The translations under genes and the position numbers were made by a program. A stretch of 64,000 nucleotides of DNA, from assembly GCA_910587355.1 (NCBI GenBank), contig CAJUKF010000005.1:1-64000 (forward strand), in the 5' to 3' direction. Position 1 is the stretch's first letter, and every line of letters begins with the position of its first letter. This stretch comes from an uncultured Muribaculaceae bacterium. Lineage in GTDB: Bacteria; Bacteroidota; Bacteroidia; Bacteroidales; Muribaculaceae. This document shows positions 26,542 to 34,127 of the stretch, one piece after another. A model generated the notes under the pieces. The model did not search any database and had not been told where the DNA came from. It saw nothing but the letters and a program-made list of their open reading frames with translations.

Positions 26542-27057
26542 ATGAGAAAGATATTCATGACCCTCATCCTTGCGGTAGTCACATGCGTCGCCGCATCGGC
26601 TCAGAAGTTCGCTCTGGTCGACATGGAATACATATTCAGCAACGTTCCTTCTTATGAAATGGCCAACGAGCAGCTCAATCAGCTTTCTCAGCGTTGGCAG
26701 AAAGAAGTGGAAGCTGTGAGCAAAGAGGCCGAGAATATGTATAACAGTTATCTCGCAGATAAAGTATTTCTTACCGACGAACAGGTGAAAAAGCGTGAGG
26801 CTGATATCGTGGCAAAGGAGAAATCCGCGACGGAGCTCCGTTACCGTTACTTCGGCCCGGAGGGCGAGCTTTACCAAAAACGCCAGACACTCCTCAAACC
26901 TATCCAGGACGAGGTATACAACGCTGTCAAGAAGGTAGCTGAAGAACGTGGTTACCAAGCTATTTTCGACAGAGCTTCGTCGAGTGACATCGTTTATGCA
27001 TCTCCACGTATCGACATTAGCAACGAAGTACTCTCAAAATTGGGATATTCCAATTAA
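26542..27057 (+). CDS. OmpH/Skp-family periplasmic chaperone (first copy)
   Basis: Periplasmic chaperone of 171 residues that would hold unfolded outer-membrane proteins on their way to BamA. Signal peptide ends at AQ (residue 21), followed by FALVDMEYIFSNVPSY, the family start, and long helices that form the Skp tentacles. The C-terminal part (GYQAIFDRASSSDIVYASPRIDIS) matches the OmpH body domain. It lies 51 bp after bamA and 51 bp before a second copy, as usual in Bacteroidetes. Confidence 0.93.
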   Translation: MRKIFMTLILAVVTCVAASAQKFALVDMEYIFSNVPSYEMANEQLNQLSQRWQKEVEAVSKEAENMYNSYLADKVFLTDEQVKKREADIVAKEKSATELRYRYFGPEGELYQKRQTLLKPIQDEVYNAVKKVAEERGYQAIFDRASSSDIVYASPRIDISNEVLSKLGYSN

Positions 27058-27108
27058 TTTAGTTAAATTTGCAAAACCTTTGAATTATATAAAAATCGTC
27101 ATACAATT

Positions 27109-27612
27109 ATGTTCAAAAAAATCGTATTCGCACTCCTCCTCGCGCTTCCTATGAGTCTCTTCGCCCAGAAATTCGGCGTAGTCGACATTGAAGCCGTTCT
27201 CTCGGCAATGCCTGAAACAAAGGCCATGCAGACACAGCTCACCGACACATCCAAGAAATACGAAGAGGAATTCCAGAAACTTCAGGAAGAGGTAAACAAG
27301 CTCTATGCCGACTTCCAGAACATTCAGAACGACACAGAGACTCCTCAGTCTATCAAAGAGCGTCGTATGCAGGAGATTCAGGACAAGGCCGCAAAGGTTG
27401 ACCAGTTCCGCAACACAGCTTCGCAGGACCTTCAGCGTCTTCAGGAGACTCTCATGACTCCTATTCAGAATAAGATGACAGATGCAATCAAGACTGTCGG
27501 CACAGAAGGCACCTTCACTGTTATTCTTCCTAAAGACCCGGGTCTGCTTCTTTATACCGGCGCTGACGTGATTGACGTTACCGACCAGGTAAAGACTAAG
27601 CTCGGTCTCTGA
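27109..27612 (+). CDS. OmpH/Skp-family periplasmic chaperone (second copy)
   Basis: Second Skp-like chaperone, 167 residues, signal peptide 1-20 (SLFAQ) then KFGVVDIEAVLSAMPETK. The middle is a charged coiled coil (residues about 45-110) and the end returns to the body domain (LLLYTGADVIDVTDQVK). Similar in layout to the first copy but clearly diverged, so the two may favour different clients. A hairpin terminator follows. Confidence 0.93.
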   Translation: MFKKIVFALLLALPMSLFAQKFGVVDIEAVLSAMPETKAMQTQLTDTSKKYEEEFQKLQEEVNKLYADFQNIQNDTETPQSIKERRMQEIQDKAAKVDQFRNTASQDLQRLQETLMTPIQNKMTDAIKTVGTEGTFTVILPKDPGLLLYTGADVIDVTDQVKTKLGL

Positions 27613-27636
27613 TAATCACTGAAATTCAAATAGTTT

Positions 27637-27671
27637 AACGGAGATGTATCACGATCTGGTGCTTCTCCGTT
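27637..27671 (+). terminator. Probable terminator after the bamA-ompH genes
   Basis: Arms AACGGAGA (27637-27644) and TCTCCGTT (27664-27671) pair over 8 bp with a 19-nt loop, then a T-rich run. Confidence 0.7.
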
Positions 27672-27938
27672 TTATATTTTTCTTCGACATTCACAGACCA
27701 ACCTGATTCCGGTAAAAACAATCCCAAGGGGAGCCGGTCGATTATCGGTTACTATAATAGGATATAATATGCGTCAATTAGATTGATAAGATTTCCGATT
27801 AAGTTGCAAAAGAACTGTGTTGTGCGTATTCAATTCGGACGATGATTATCTGTCTTTGTCTGATGTGTGTACTTTGAAATTTAGCTTTAACTTTAAAGCA
27901 CGATAAATACATATTAAGTTCAACTAAATTTATACATT
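27672..27938. other. Intergenic region before the aquaporin gene
   Basis: Gap of 267 bp after the terminator, AT-rich, with no open frame I can support. A near -7 element (TACTTTG, one spacer base short) lies at 27870-27876. No matching -33 was found. The long leader could hold a small RNA or a regulated promoter, but nothing is clear. Confidence 0.45.
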
Positions 27939-28622
27939 ATGAAAAAACTAATTGCAGAGGGATTAGGCACCATGTTCCTTGTTCTCCTCGCCTGCGGTAG
28001 CGCAGTTCTCGCCGGCCCCTCAATCGGCACTCTCGGAATCGGTCTTTGTTTCGGCCTCGTGCTCGTGTGTCTGTGCTATTGCATCGGCAACATCTCGGGC
28101 TGCCATGTCAACCCCGCCGTTTCGCTTGCCATGTATCTTGCAGGCCGTATGAGCGGTAAAGACTGCATCGGCTATATAGTATTCCAGCTCCTTGGTGCCA
28201 CCATTGGTGCCGGACTCCTCTTCTGGTTCATGAACTCCGGTGTCGGCTATAATTTCGGCGGCATCACTTCTCCCGATGAATATCTGGCTACCAATGTGCT
28301 CCAGCCCGGAGCCACTTCAGGCATGGCACTCCTTGCCGAAGGTCTCCTCACATTCTTCTTCATATTCATCATTCTTGGTGTCACCGATGCACGCAAAGGT
28401 TTCGGCAATTTTGCCGGTCTCGCTATCGGTCTTGCCCTTGGACTTGTAAATATTGTCGGTATTCCCGTCGATAACTGCTCGGTCAACCCGGCCCGCAGTT
28501 TCGGTCCAGCAATCTTCTGCCCCGCTGCATGGGGTGATTTTTGGATTATGGTGGTAGGTCCCGTTATCGGCGCTGTCCTCGCTGTAGTATGCTGGGTAGC
28601 GGTTGCCGGTAAATCGAAATAA
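27939..28622 (+). CDS. Aquaporin (MIP family) with an altered selectivity filter
   Basis: Six-helix water or solute channel of 227 residues with two NPA motifs (58-60 and 183-185). Aligned on E. coli AqpZ by the NPA boxes, the narrow filter would be Phe38, Asn171, Cys180 and Arg186; AqpZ has Phe43, His174, Thr183 and Arg189. The loss of the His, typical of water-only channels, leaves the substrate uncertain. Not a GlpF by length: the long loops of glycerol channels are missing. Single-gene unit with a terminator after it. Confidence 0.93.
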   Translation: MKKLIAEGLGTMFLVLLACGSAVLAGPSIGTLGIGLCFGLVLVCLCYCIGNISGCHVNPAVSLAMYLAGRMSGKDCIGYIVFQLLGATIGAGLLFWFMNSGVGYNFGGITSPDEYLATNVLQPGATSGMALLAEGLLTFFFIFIILGVTDARKGFGNFAGLAIGLALGLVNIVGIPVDNCSVNPARSFGPAIFCPAAWGDFWIMVVGPVIGAVLAVVCWVAVAGKSK

Positions 28623-28645
28623 GAAATCATATTACATAAGACCTG

Positions 28646-28681
28646 AGGGGCTTTGTCAGAAATTTCTGGCAAAGCCTCTCT
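28646..28681 (+). terminator. Terminator after the aquaporin gene
   Basis: Arms 28646-28656 and 28671-28681 with one wobble pair, plus an inner CAGAAA/TTTCTG stem, then CTTTTCG. Confidence 0.8.
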
Positions 28682-28693
28682 TTTCGTTCGGTT

Positions 28694-28724
28694 TTGCCAT
28701 GTCGCCGTTTATTCTTAAATTTGG
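28694..28724 (+). promoter_or_regulatory. Promoter of the STM3941-like gene
   Basis: TTTG at 28694-28697, 19 nt, then TAAATTTG at 28717-28724: full match to the Bacteroidetes consensus. Predicted start about 25 nt before the ATG at 28755. Confidence 0.75.
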
Positions 28725-28754
28725 GCCAAATAACAAAAGATTAGATACAAAATT

Positions 28755-29333
28755 ATGATTGAATCCAGTATGAATGAAGAAGTAAGAGTCTACCATAGTG
28801 TATGGAAGAATTTGATGTTGGGATTTCTCAGCCTGCTTATTGCAGGAACTGCAGGCTTCTTGCTTCAAGATTCGAATTCTCGTCTGGACACAGTTGACGA
28901 ACTGATATTTTGGAGCGGCCTTATTTTATTTGGTGCGGGTGGCTTATTTATCATCATTAGCATATTATATAACAAAAGCCAAAATCGCCCGTTATTTATA
29001 ATCTATAACGACAGAATAGATTGTTATGTGCAGATTAAAAGCGCTTATACTTCTATTTATTATGCGGATGTTGAGCAGTTTCGTTTGGTCAATCTTCGTT
29101 CGGTTAAGTTTATCGCAATCGATTATAAAGAAACTCCATTGGCAAATAAAATGGATAGTGCTTCAGTCTTGATGCGGTGGGGATTGAAGTTTAATCGTAA
29201 TGTGACCGGAGCAATTGAAAATCTCCCGGCCGATAGTCTGACAATGAAAGCTAATGATATTTTAGAATTGCTGAACAATCGGTTGGAGACTTGGCGCGAG
29301 ACAGAGTCATTAAGCAGCCGTTGTTCATTTTAG
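28755..29333 (+). CDS. STM3941-like small membrane protein
   Basis: Protein of 192 residues with two membrane helices (about 19-40 and 51-71) followed by a soluble C-terminal part that resembles a PH-like fold (PLFIIYNDRIDCY, then YYADVEQFRLVNLRSVKFIAID). I match it tentatively to the STM3941 family; function unknown. Starts at ATG 28755, or at ATG 28770. The gene is AT-richer than the flanking aquaporin and htpG genes, which may mark it as acquired. It has its own promoter. Confidence 0.65.
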   Translation: MIESSMNEEVRVYHSVWKNLMLGFLSLLIAGTAGFLLQDSNSRLDTVDELIFWSGLILFGAGGLFIIISILYNKSQNRPLFIIYNDRIDCYVQIKSAYTSIYYADVEQFRLVNLRSVKFIAIDYKETPLANKMDSASVLMRWGLKFNRNVTGAIENLPADSLTMKANDILELLNNRLETWRETESLSSRCSF

Positions 29334-29416
29334 TAAATGACCGTTCTGCATTCATATAGGGGGGACTGTGTACATATAAAAAACTATAAAAGTGACAAAA
29401 TGGCACTTCTCGCCCG

Positions 29417-29431
29417 TGGCACATTTTTTGC
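29417..29431 (+). promoter_or_regulatory. Sigma-54-like promoter upstream of htpG
   Basis: TGGCAC at 29417-29422 and TTGC at 29428-29431 give the -24/-12 layout with GG and GC 10 nt apart. The predicted start is near 29443, about 40 nt before the htpG ATG. A second TGGCAC is at 29401-29406. The same bases could partly serve as a -7 box for the housekeeping factor, so use by sigma-54 is not proven. Confidence 0.4.
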
Positions 29432-29481
29432 CTCTGTTGTTATAGAAAATATAAAGTGAAACATAAAAACACACTATAACC

Positions 29482-31530
29482 ATGCAGAAAGGTACAATCG
29501 GTGTAACAACCGAGAACATTTTTCCCGTTATCAAAAAATTTCTCTACAGCGACCACGAAATATTCCTCCGCGAACTCGTGTCGAACGCTGTCGATGCAAC
29601 TCAGAAACTCCGCACACTCTCGTCTTTCGGCGATTTCAAAGGCGAAGTAGGCGAGCTTAAGGTCACGGTTTCTGTCGATAAGGAAGCCGGCACACTCACA
29701 GTCAGCGACCACGGCATAGGCATGACAGCCGAAGATGTTGACAAATACATCAACCAGATTGCATTCTCCGGTGCCGAAGATTTTCTGGCAAAGTACAAAG
29801 ACAACGCCAACAACATAATCGGTCACTTCGGCCTCGGATTCTATTCCGCTTTTATGGTTGCCGACAAGGTGACAATCAATACTCTCAGTTATCAGGAGGG
29901 CGCTGAACCCGTACGCTGGGAGTGCGACGGTTCGCCCGAGTACTCCATGGGCAAAGGTGACCGCACCACACGCGGCACCGACATCATTCTCCATATCGAC
30001 AAAGACAGCCTCGAATTCCTCGACCAGCAGCGTGTCGACATGCTCCTGCGCAAATACTGCCGCTTCCTCCCCGTGCCAGTCGTATCAGGCAAGGAGCGTG
30101 AGTATAAGGACGGCAAATGGGTCGACACCGACCGCGACCTCGTAATCAATTCCACCGAGCCGCAGTGGATGAAGAAGCCCTCCGAGCTAACCGACGAAGA
30201 CTATCTCAAATTCTATCAGGAGCTCTATCCCGGCGAGGAAGAACCACTCTTCTGGATTCACCTCAACGTCGACTATCCCTTCACGCTCACCGGCATCCTT
30301 TATTTCCCGAAAATAAAGAACAACTTCGACATCAACCGCAACCGCATCCAGCTCTATTGCAATCAGGTTTACGTCACCGATTCGGTCGAGGGTGTAGTTC
30401 CCGACTTCATGCAGCTCCTCCAGGGCGTGATTGATTCGCCCGACATCCCCCTCAACGTGTCGCGCAGCTATCTTCAGGCTGACAGTGCCGTCAAGAAAAT
30501 CTCCGGCTATATCACCAAAAAAGTCGCACAGCGTCTCGAAGACCTCTTCAAGGCCGACCGTGCCGCATTCGAGAAGAAATGGGACGACATCCGCATATTC
30601 ATCGTCTACGGTATGCTCACCGACGAGAAATTCTGCGAGCCTGCTCTCAAATTCCTCCTTCTCCGCGATACCGAAGGCCGCTACTTCACCCTCGATGAAT
30701 ACAAGACCCTTGTCGAGACCGACCAGACCAACGCCGACGGCAAAATCGTTTATCTCTACGCCACCGACGCAACCGCTCAGTACAACTACATCAAGGCCGC
30801 AAACGACCGCGGCTATAATGTCCTCCTCCTCGACGGTCAGCTCGACAATCACTTCGTATCACTCCTCGAGCGCAAACTTGAGAATACCGAGCTTGTACGT
30901 GTCGACGCCGATGTCATCGACAACCTTATCCGCAAGAATGACCGCAAGTCGGCCGGCCTCTCGCCCGTCGACACAGCCATTCTCTCGCAGCTTTTTCAGG
31001 ACGACACCCGTAAGGTCGAGAAAGCGACATTCACCGTTCAGTTCGAGGCTCTCGGCGAGACCGACCAGCCCATTGTCCTTACGCAGAACGAATACATGCG
31101 CCGAATGAAAGAAATGGCAACCATGCAGCCCGGCATGAACTTCTACGGCGAGCTTCCCGACAGCTATCAGCTCGTTGTCAACACAGAGCATCCTCTTGTA
31201 AAGAGCATCCGGGAGAAAGCCGACGCAGCACTTGCCGCTACCGTCCAGCCGCTCCTCGATACAATCGAAGCCCGCAATGCCGATGCCGAAAAAATCCGCA
31301 AGGATGCCGGCGACAAAGCTCTCTCTGCTGAGGATGACCAGCGAGTAAAAGACCTTGAGAAAGAAGTGGCCGACGCACGTTCGGAGCAGACCAAAGCCAT
31401 CACCGCTTATGCCGCACAGGCTCCCGAAGTAAGCCAGCTTGTCGACCTCGCCCTTCTCGGCAACGGTCTCCTCCGCGGCGAACAGCTCAGCAGCTTCATC
31501 GAGCGCTCTGTCAAACTCATGCAGAAATAA
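29482..31530 (+). CDS. htpG: HSP90-family chaperone HtpG
   Basis: ATP-dependent cytosolic chaperone of 682 residues, dimeric in the family. GHKL ATPase motifs: Glu31, Asn35 and Asp38 (LRELVSNAVDA), DHGIGM, and GHFGLGFYSAFMVAD, the lid glycine motif. The middle domain carries the NVSRSYLQ arginine loop that completes the ATPase site, and the C-terminal dimer domain runs from about residue 520. Single-gene unit with a strong terminator. Upstream lies a sigma-54-like element rather than a clear housekeeping promoter. Confidence 0.97.
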   Translation: MQKGTIGVTTENIFPVIKKFLYSDHEIFLRELVSNAVDATQKLRTLSSFGDFKGEVGELKVTVSVDKEAGTLTVSDHGIGMTAEDVDKYINQIAFSGAEDFLAKYKDNANNIIGHFGLGFYSAFMVADKVTINTLSYQEGAEPVRWECDGSPEYSMGKGDRTTRGTDIILHIDKDSLEFLDQQRVDMLLRKYCRFLPVPVVSGKEREYKDGKWVDTDRDLVINSTEPQWMKKPSELTDEDYLKFYQELYPGEEEPLFWIHLNVDYPFTLTGILYFPKIKNNFDINRNRIQLYCNQVYVTDSVEGVVPDFMQLLQGVIDSPDIPLNVSRSYLQADSAVKKISGYITKKVAQRLEDLFKADRAAFEKKWDDIRIFIVYGMLTDEKFCEPALKFLLLRDTEGRYFTLDEYKTLVETDQTNADGKIVYLYATDATAQYNYIKAANDRGYNVLLLDGQLDNHFVSLLERKLENTELVRVDADVIDNLIRKNDRKSAGLSPVDTAILSQLFQDDTRKVEKATFTVQFEALGETDQPIVLTQNEYMRRMKEMATMQPGMNFYGELPDSYQLVVNTEHPLVKSIREKADAALAATVQPLLDTIEARNADAEKIRKDAGDKALSAEDDQRVKDLEKEVADARSEQTKAITAYAAQAPEVSQLVDLALLGNGLLRGEQLSSFIERSVKLMQK

Positions 31531-31567
31531 GCCGCATTAAAACTTAATCATCACTCTCCATATCTTC

Positions 31568-31606
31568 AACCGCCCCCGGTGTGCATCATGCTCGCCGGGG
31601 GCGGTT
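31568..31606 (+). terminator. Terminator after htpG
   Basis: Perfect 12-bp GC-rich stem (31568-31579 with 31595-31606). T-tract after it is short. Confidence 0.8.
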
Positions 31607-31675
31607 TATGTATCAAAAGTCAATCAATGATATCCAATTAATCGCGTCCGCGTCTCTAAATGTAATCATGTTTCT

Positions 31676-32785
31676 TCACACCGGAATCACGAGCATCGGT
31701 ATGTCGGCCTGGAAGAGCAGACGGTGGGCGAGGCCGGGGCGAAGCAGGCGGCTGAGCGCATTGCGCCGACGGTTCGGCACTACTACGAGGTCGAAGCCGT
31801 GCAGGGCGTTGAGCTCCGCAAATTCTCGGTCAGAGTCAGCCTGCGATACCGGAACGGATTCAAAGTGGTAGTGCTTAAAATTGGCCCGGCAATAATCGCT
31901 CAGGCGCACAAGCGCTTTGTCGACGGAGTTTTCGTTGAAGCGGCTCTTCTTAGGTATGTGTACGATTGTCACAGCAGCATCGTCCGACCCGAAAAGACGG
32001 TAAAGAGTGTCCATTGCCAGGATGTCGTTCTGGTCGATATTGCTGAAAAATAGAATATTGGTAGGGTGGAGTGATTTTTCTACTGTTACCGTTTCAGGCA
32101 CCGTAAGCACCGTGAAGCGGCCCTCGTCGAGGACTTCGGCGGTGATGCTGCCTATCATGTCGCTCTCCTTCTTGCGCGCCTCGCGTGTACCCATCACAAT
32201 CAGGCGCGGCGTGTGCATTTTGGCGTAATCCACAATCGCGTCTTCGGGCACACCTTCTGTTACGTCAAGATTAAGTTTTACAGCCGGAATTACACCGTCG
32301 AGCATGCGGCGCCGCAGACGTTCGGCGAAGTGCGACATGAGCGTGCGGCCGGCTTCAGTCATCTGCTGGCGTGCCCCGCTTTCACCTATCTCGTACGACA
32401 GACTGTCTGAAAGTTGCATCTTTCCTGCGATATACGGGTCGATATAGCTGTAGAGAAGGTCGACGGCGGCATTGTGTTTCGATGCCAGGGTGCATCCTAC
32501 CAGAGCTGCTTTGAACGAATGCTCGCTGAAATCGACCGGCACAAGGAACGTATGACACGCTTTTGCCGGCGATATATTGTCGCTGAAAAGCTCCTGGTTT
32601 TCGACTATGCGGAGTGCCAGCGGCAGGTCGTTCTCGCGTATGCGCACACGTACGCCCGAAGAGAAACCGGGAACTTCGAGATTGACGTTGTTGAGCTCAA
32701 CGCGGATTCCTTCATTTTCGAGCAGTGTCCGCACCATAAGGGCACGCTCGTAAGTGTGTATTGCCAGAGTAATCAGTCGCGACAT
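31676..32785 (-). CDS. Universal stress protein with two UspA domains and an N-terminal signal-transducing-like domain
   Basis: Cytosolic protein of 369 residues. The first ~60 residues (LITLAIHTYERALMVRTLLE, then GIRVELNN) resemble DUF2007, a small putative signal-transducing domain. UspA domain 1 spans about 78-235 (FLVPVDFSEHSFKAA to MGTREARKKESDMIGS, with VLTVP) and domain 2 about 240-369 (ILFFSNIDQNDILAM to RPGLAHRLLFQADIPMLVIP). The usual ATP-binding GxxGx9GS phrase is present only in altered form in both. It is a single gene, convergent with htpG. Role: stress response by family; nothing more can be said. Confidence 0.85.
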   Translation of the reverse strand: MSRLITLAIHTYERALMVRTLLENEGIRVELNNVNLEVPGFSSGVRVRIRENDLPLALRIVENQELFSDNISPAKACHTFLVPVDFSEHSFKAALVGCTLASKHNAAVDLLYSYIDPYIAGKMQLSDSLSYEIGESGARQQMTEAGRTLMSHFAERLRRRMLDGVIPAVKLNLDVTEGVPEDAIVDYAKMHTPRLIVMGTREARKKESDMIGSITAEVLDEGRFTVLTVPETVTVEKSLHPTNILFFSNIDQNDILAMDTLYRLFGSDDAAVTIVHIPKKSRFNENSVDKALVRLSDYCRANFKHYHFESVPVSQADSDREFAELNALHGFDLVVVPNRRRNALSRLLRPGLAHRLLFQADIPMLVIPV

Positions 32786-32808
32786 TGATGTGGATATTAA
32801 AATTGAAA

Positions 32809-32838
32809 AAGGACGCGGTCGCGAGGGCCGGCGTCCTT
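32809..32838. terminator. Hairpin terminator between the DNA-binding protein gene and the universal stress gene
   Basis: Arms AAGGACGC (32809-32816) and GCGTCCTT (32831-32838) with a GC-rich loop, flanked by AAAA on one side and T-rich sequence on the other when read on the minus strand. It would end the small DNA-binding gene transcript. Confidence 0.75.
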
Positions 32839-32865
32839 ATATTGTTGAATGAACCAAGAGAGATT

Positions 32866-33123
32866 TTATTCGGCCTCTTGCTGCTGGAGGATTTCAACAG
32901 CCATGTCGTAGATAGTGCTGTCGTCAAGTACAACAATACCTCCGTCGGGCCCGGGTTCGATGTGTACACCACAGTTTTTGCCGAAGTCGTAATTACTGCC
33001 GCCGAAGTAGTTGCGTACGGTCTGAACGGTGGTGTTGAGCCTGTCTGCAATCTGATGCATCGAGCCGTCGGGAAGGCGGTCTTTCAACCGACGGAGTTCG
33101 TTAAAGGTGATTGTCTTGGTCAT
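32866..33123 (-). CDS. Small conserved DNA-binding protein of Bacteroidales
   Basis: 85-residue protein with an N-terminal helix-turn-helix: MTKTITFNELRRLKDRLP then GSMHQIADRLNTTVQTVRNYFGG. The C-terminal half ends in an acidic helix (DMAVEILQQQEAE). I recall near-identical small proteins across Bacteroidales, always short and often strongly expressed, but no function is established. It is an isolated transcription unit: a terminator follows and more than 200 bp of AT-rich DNA precede it. It is a possible nucleoid-associated or global regulator, which is inference. Confidence 0.75.
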   Translation of the reverse strand: MTKTITFNELRRLKDRLPDGSMHQIADRLNTTVQTVRNYFGGSNYDFGKNCGVHIEPGPDGGIVVLDDSTIYDMAVEILQQQEAE

Positions 33124-33341
33124 ATCTTTTTTCTTTTTAAAGGATGGTTGATATGTAGGTTTTTATTTGTAGTTGCTAAGTTAATGCCTATTTTCTTATT
33201 AAACAAACAAAGTGAAGAAAAAAATATATGTTATAAAACATAAGTTTGTCTTTTTGTTTGATATGAAGTTACTTGGGTGGCAATTAGCTTCCGGATTGCA
33301 GTCTGTTGGTGTCAGAGTGCCGCTGTTAATGGTCTGAAATC

Positions 33342-34121
33342 TTATATGCGTTCCACATCCGAAGCTCTCATCCAGGCCTTGGTGCCGTTGTTGATTTTGA
33401 CATTGTACCATCGCGGCGATACCGGGTCATCGGGCGTGTCGACAGAGTCTACAATCTCCACGGTCGTGCCCTCGTGGATGGTGATTATTTTGTCGCCGCT
33501 CTTGCCCGTTGCACGGGGCGAAGACGATAGCTGGGACGAAGGCGTGGTCACTACGGCGAAATTGCTGTCTGTGGCGTTGTCGGCGGCATTCACGGCAACC
33601 GTGATGAGATAGGCGCAGACAAATATCAGCACGATACCTCCGAAAAATCCGGTTTTACGGAGTGAAACATTGCGCGAAAATATGTAAAGAGCAATTGCTC
33701 CGCACAGCAGCGCGAATGATGCAAAGGCTATCCATGCCCAGGCATTTGCTGTCGCTGATGACACTACGCTCTGATGCAGCTTTGCTACGAACGGCGTGTC
33801 ATCCTCGGGCCTGTCCTGTATGCGCGAGCGCACGAATTCAAGATTCTGCCGTGCATCCTCGTTTGTAGGGTCGAGTTTGAGGGCACGCATGTAGCAGATT
33901 ACTGCCTTGCCGGGATTGTCGCGGCGGAAATAAGTGTTTCCGAGGTTATACCATGCGGTTGAGCTGGGGCCGTCTGTGGCGATGCTTTGCTCATAGAGGG
34001 CAGCCGCGCGGGCGTAGTCTTCCTTGGAGTATGCCGAATCGGCCTGGGTGCCGAGGCTTACAGCTGAGGCGGCGAATGCCGTCAGACAGATGAAAAGGAA
34101 AAATATGAGGTTTTTCTTCAT
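33342..34121 (-). CDS. batE: BatE: TPR and SH3-like protein of the aerotolerance operon
   Basis: Last gene of the bat operon, 259 residues. Signal peptide 1-20, TPR repeats at about 23-105 (WYNLGNTYFRRDNPGKAV), two membrane helices at about 126-150 and 157-178, and a C-terminal bacterial SH3-like domain (EGTTVEIVDSV to GTKAWMRASDVERI). The Bat proteins form a membrane complex of uncertain job, linked to oxygen tolerance in Bacteroides fragilis. It starts 6 nt after the batD stop. I see no clear terminator downstream. Confidence 0.92.
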   Translation of the reverse strand: MKKNLIFFLFICLTAFAASAVSLGTQADSAYSKEDYARAAALYEQSIATDGPSSTAWYNLGNTYFRRDNPGKAVICYMRALKLDPTNEDARQNLEFVRSRIQDRPEDDTPFVAKLHQSVVSSATANAWAWIAFASFALLCGAIALYIFSRNVSLRKTGFFGGIVLIFVCAYLITVAVNAADNATDSNFAVVTTPSSQLSSSPRATGKSGDKIITIHEGTTVEIVDSVDTPDDPVSPRWYNVKINNGTKAWMRASDVERI

Positions 34122-34127
34122 GATTGC

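Noticed and set aside
29401..29406. The upstream TGGCAC as an independent sigma-54 promoter
   Set aside because: No TTGC stands at the right distance after it (GC would be at the wrong spacing).
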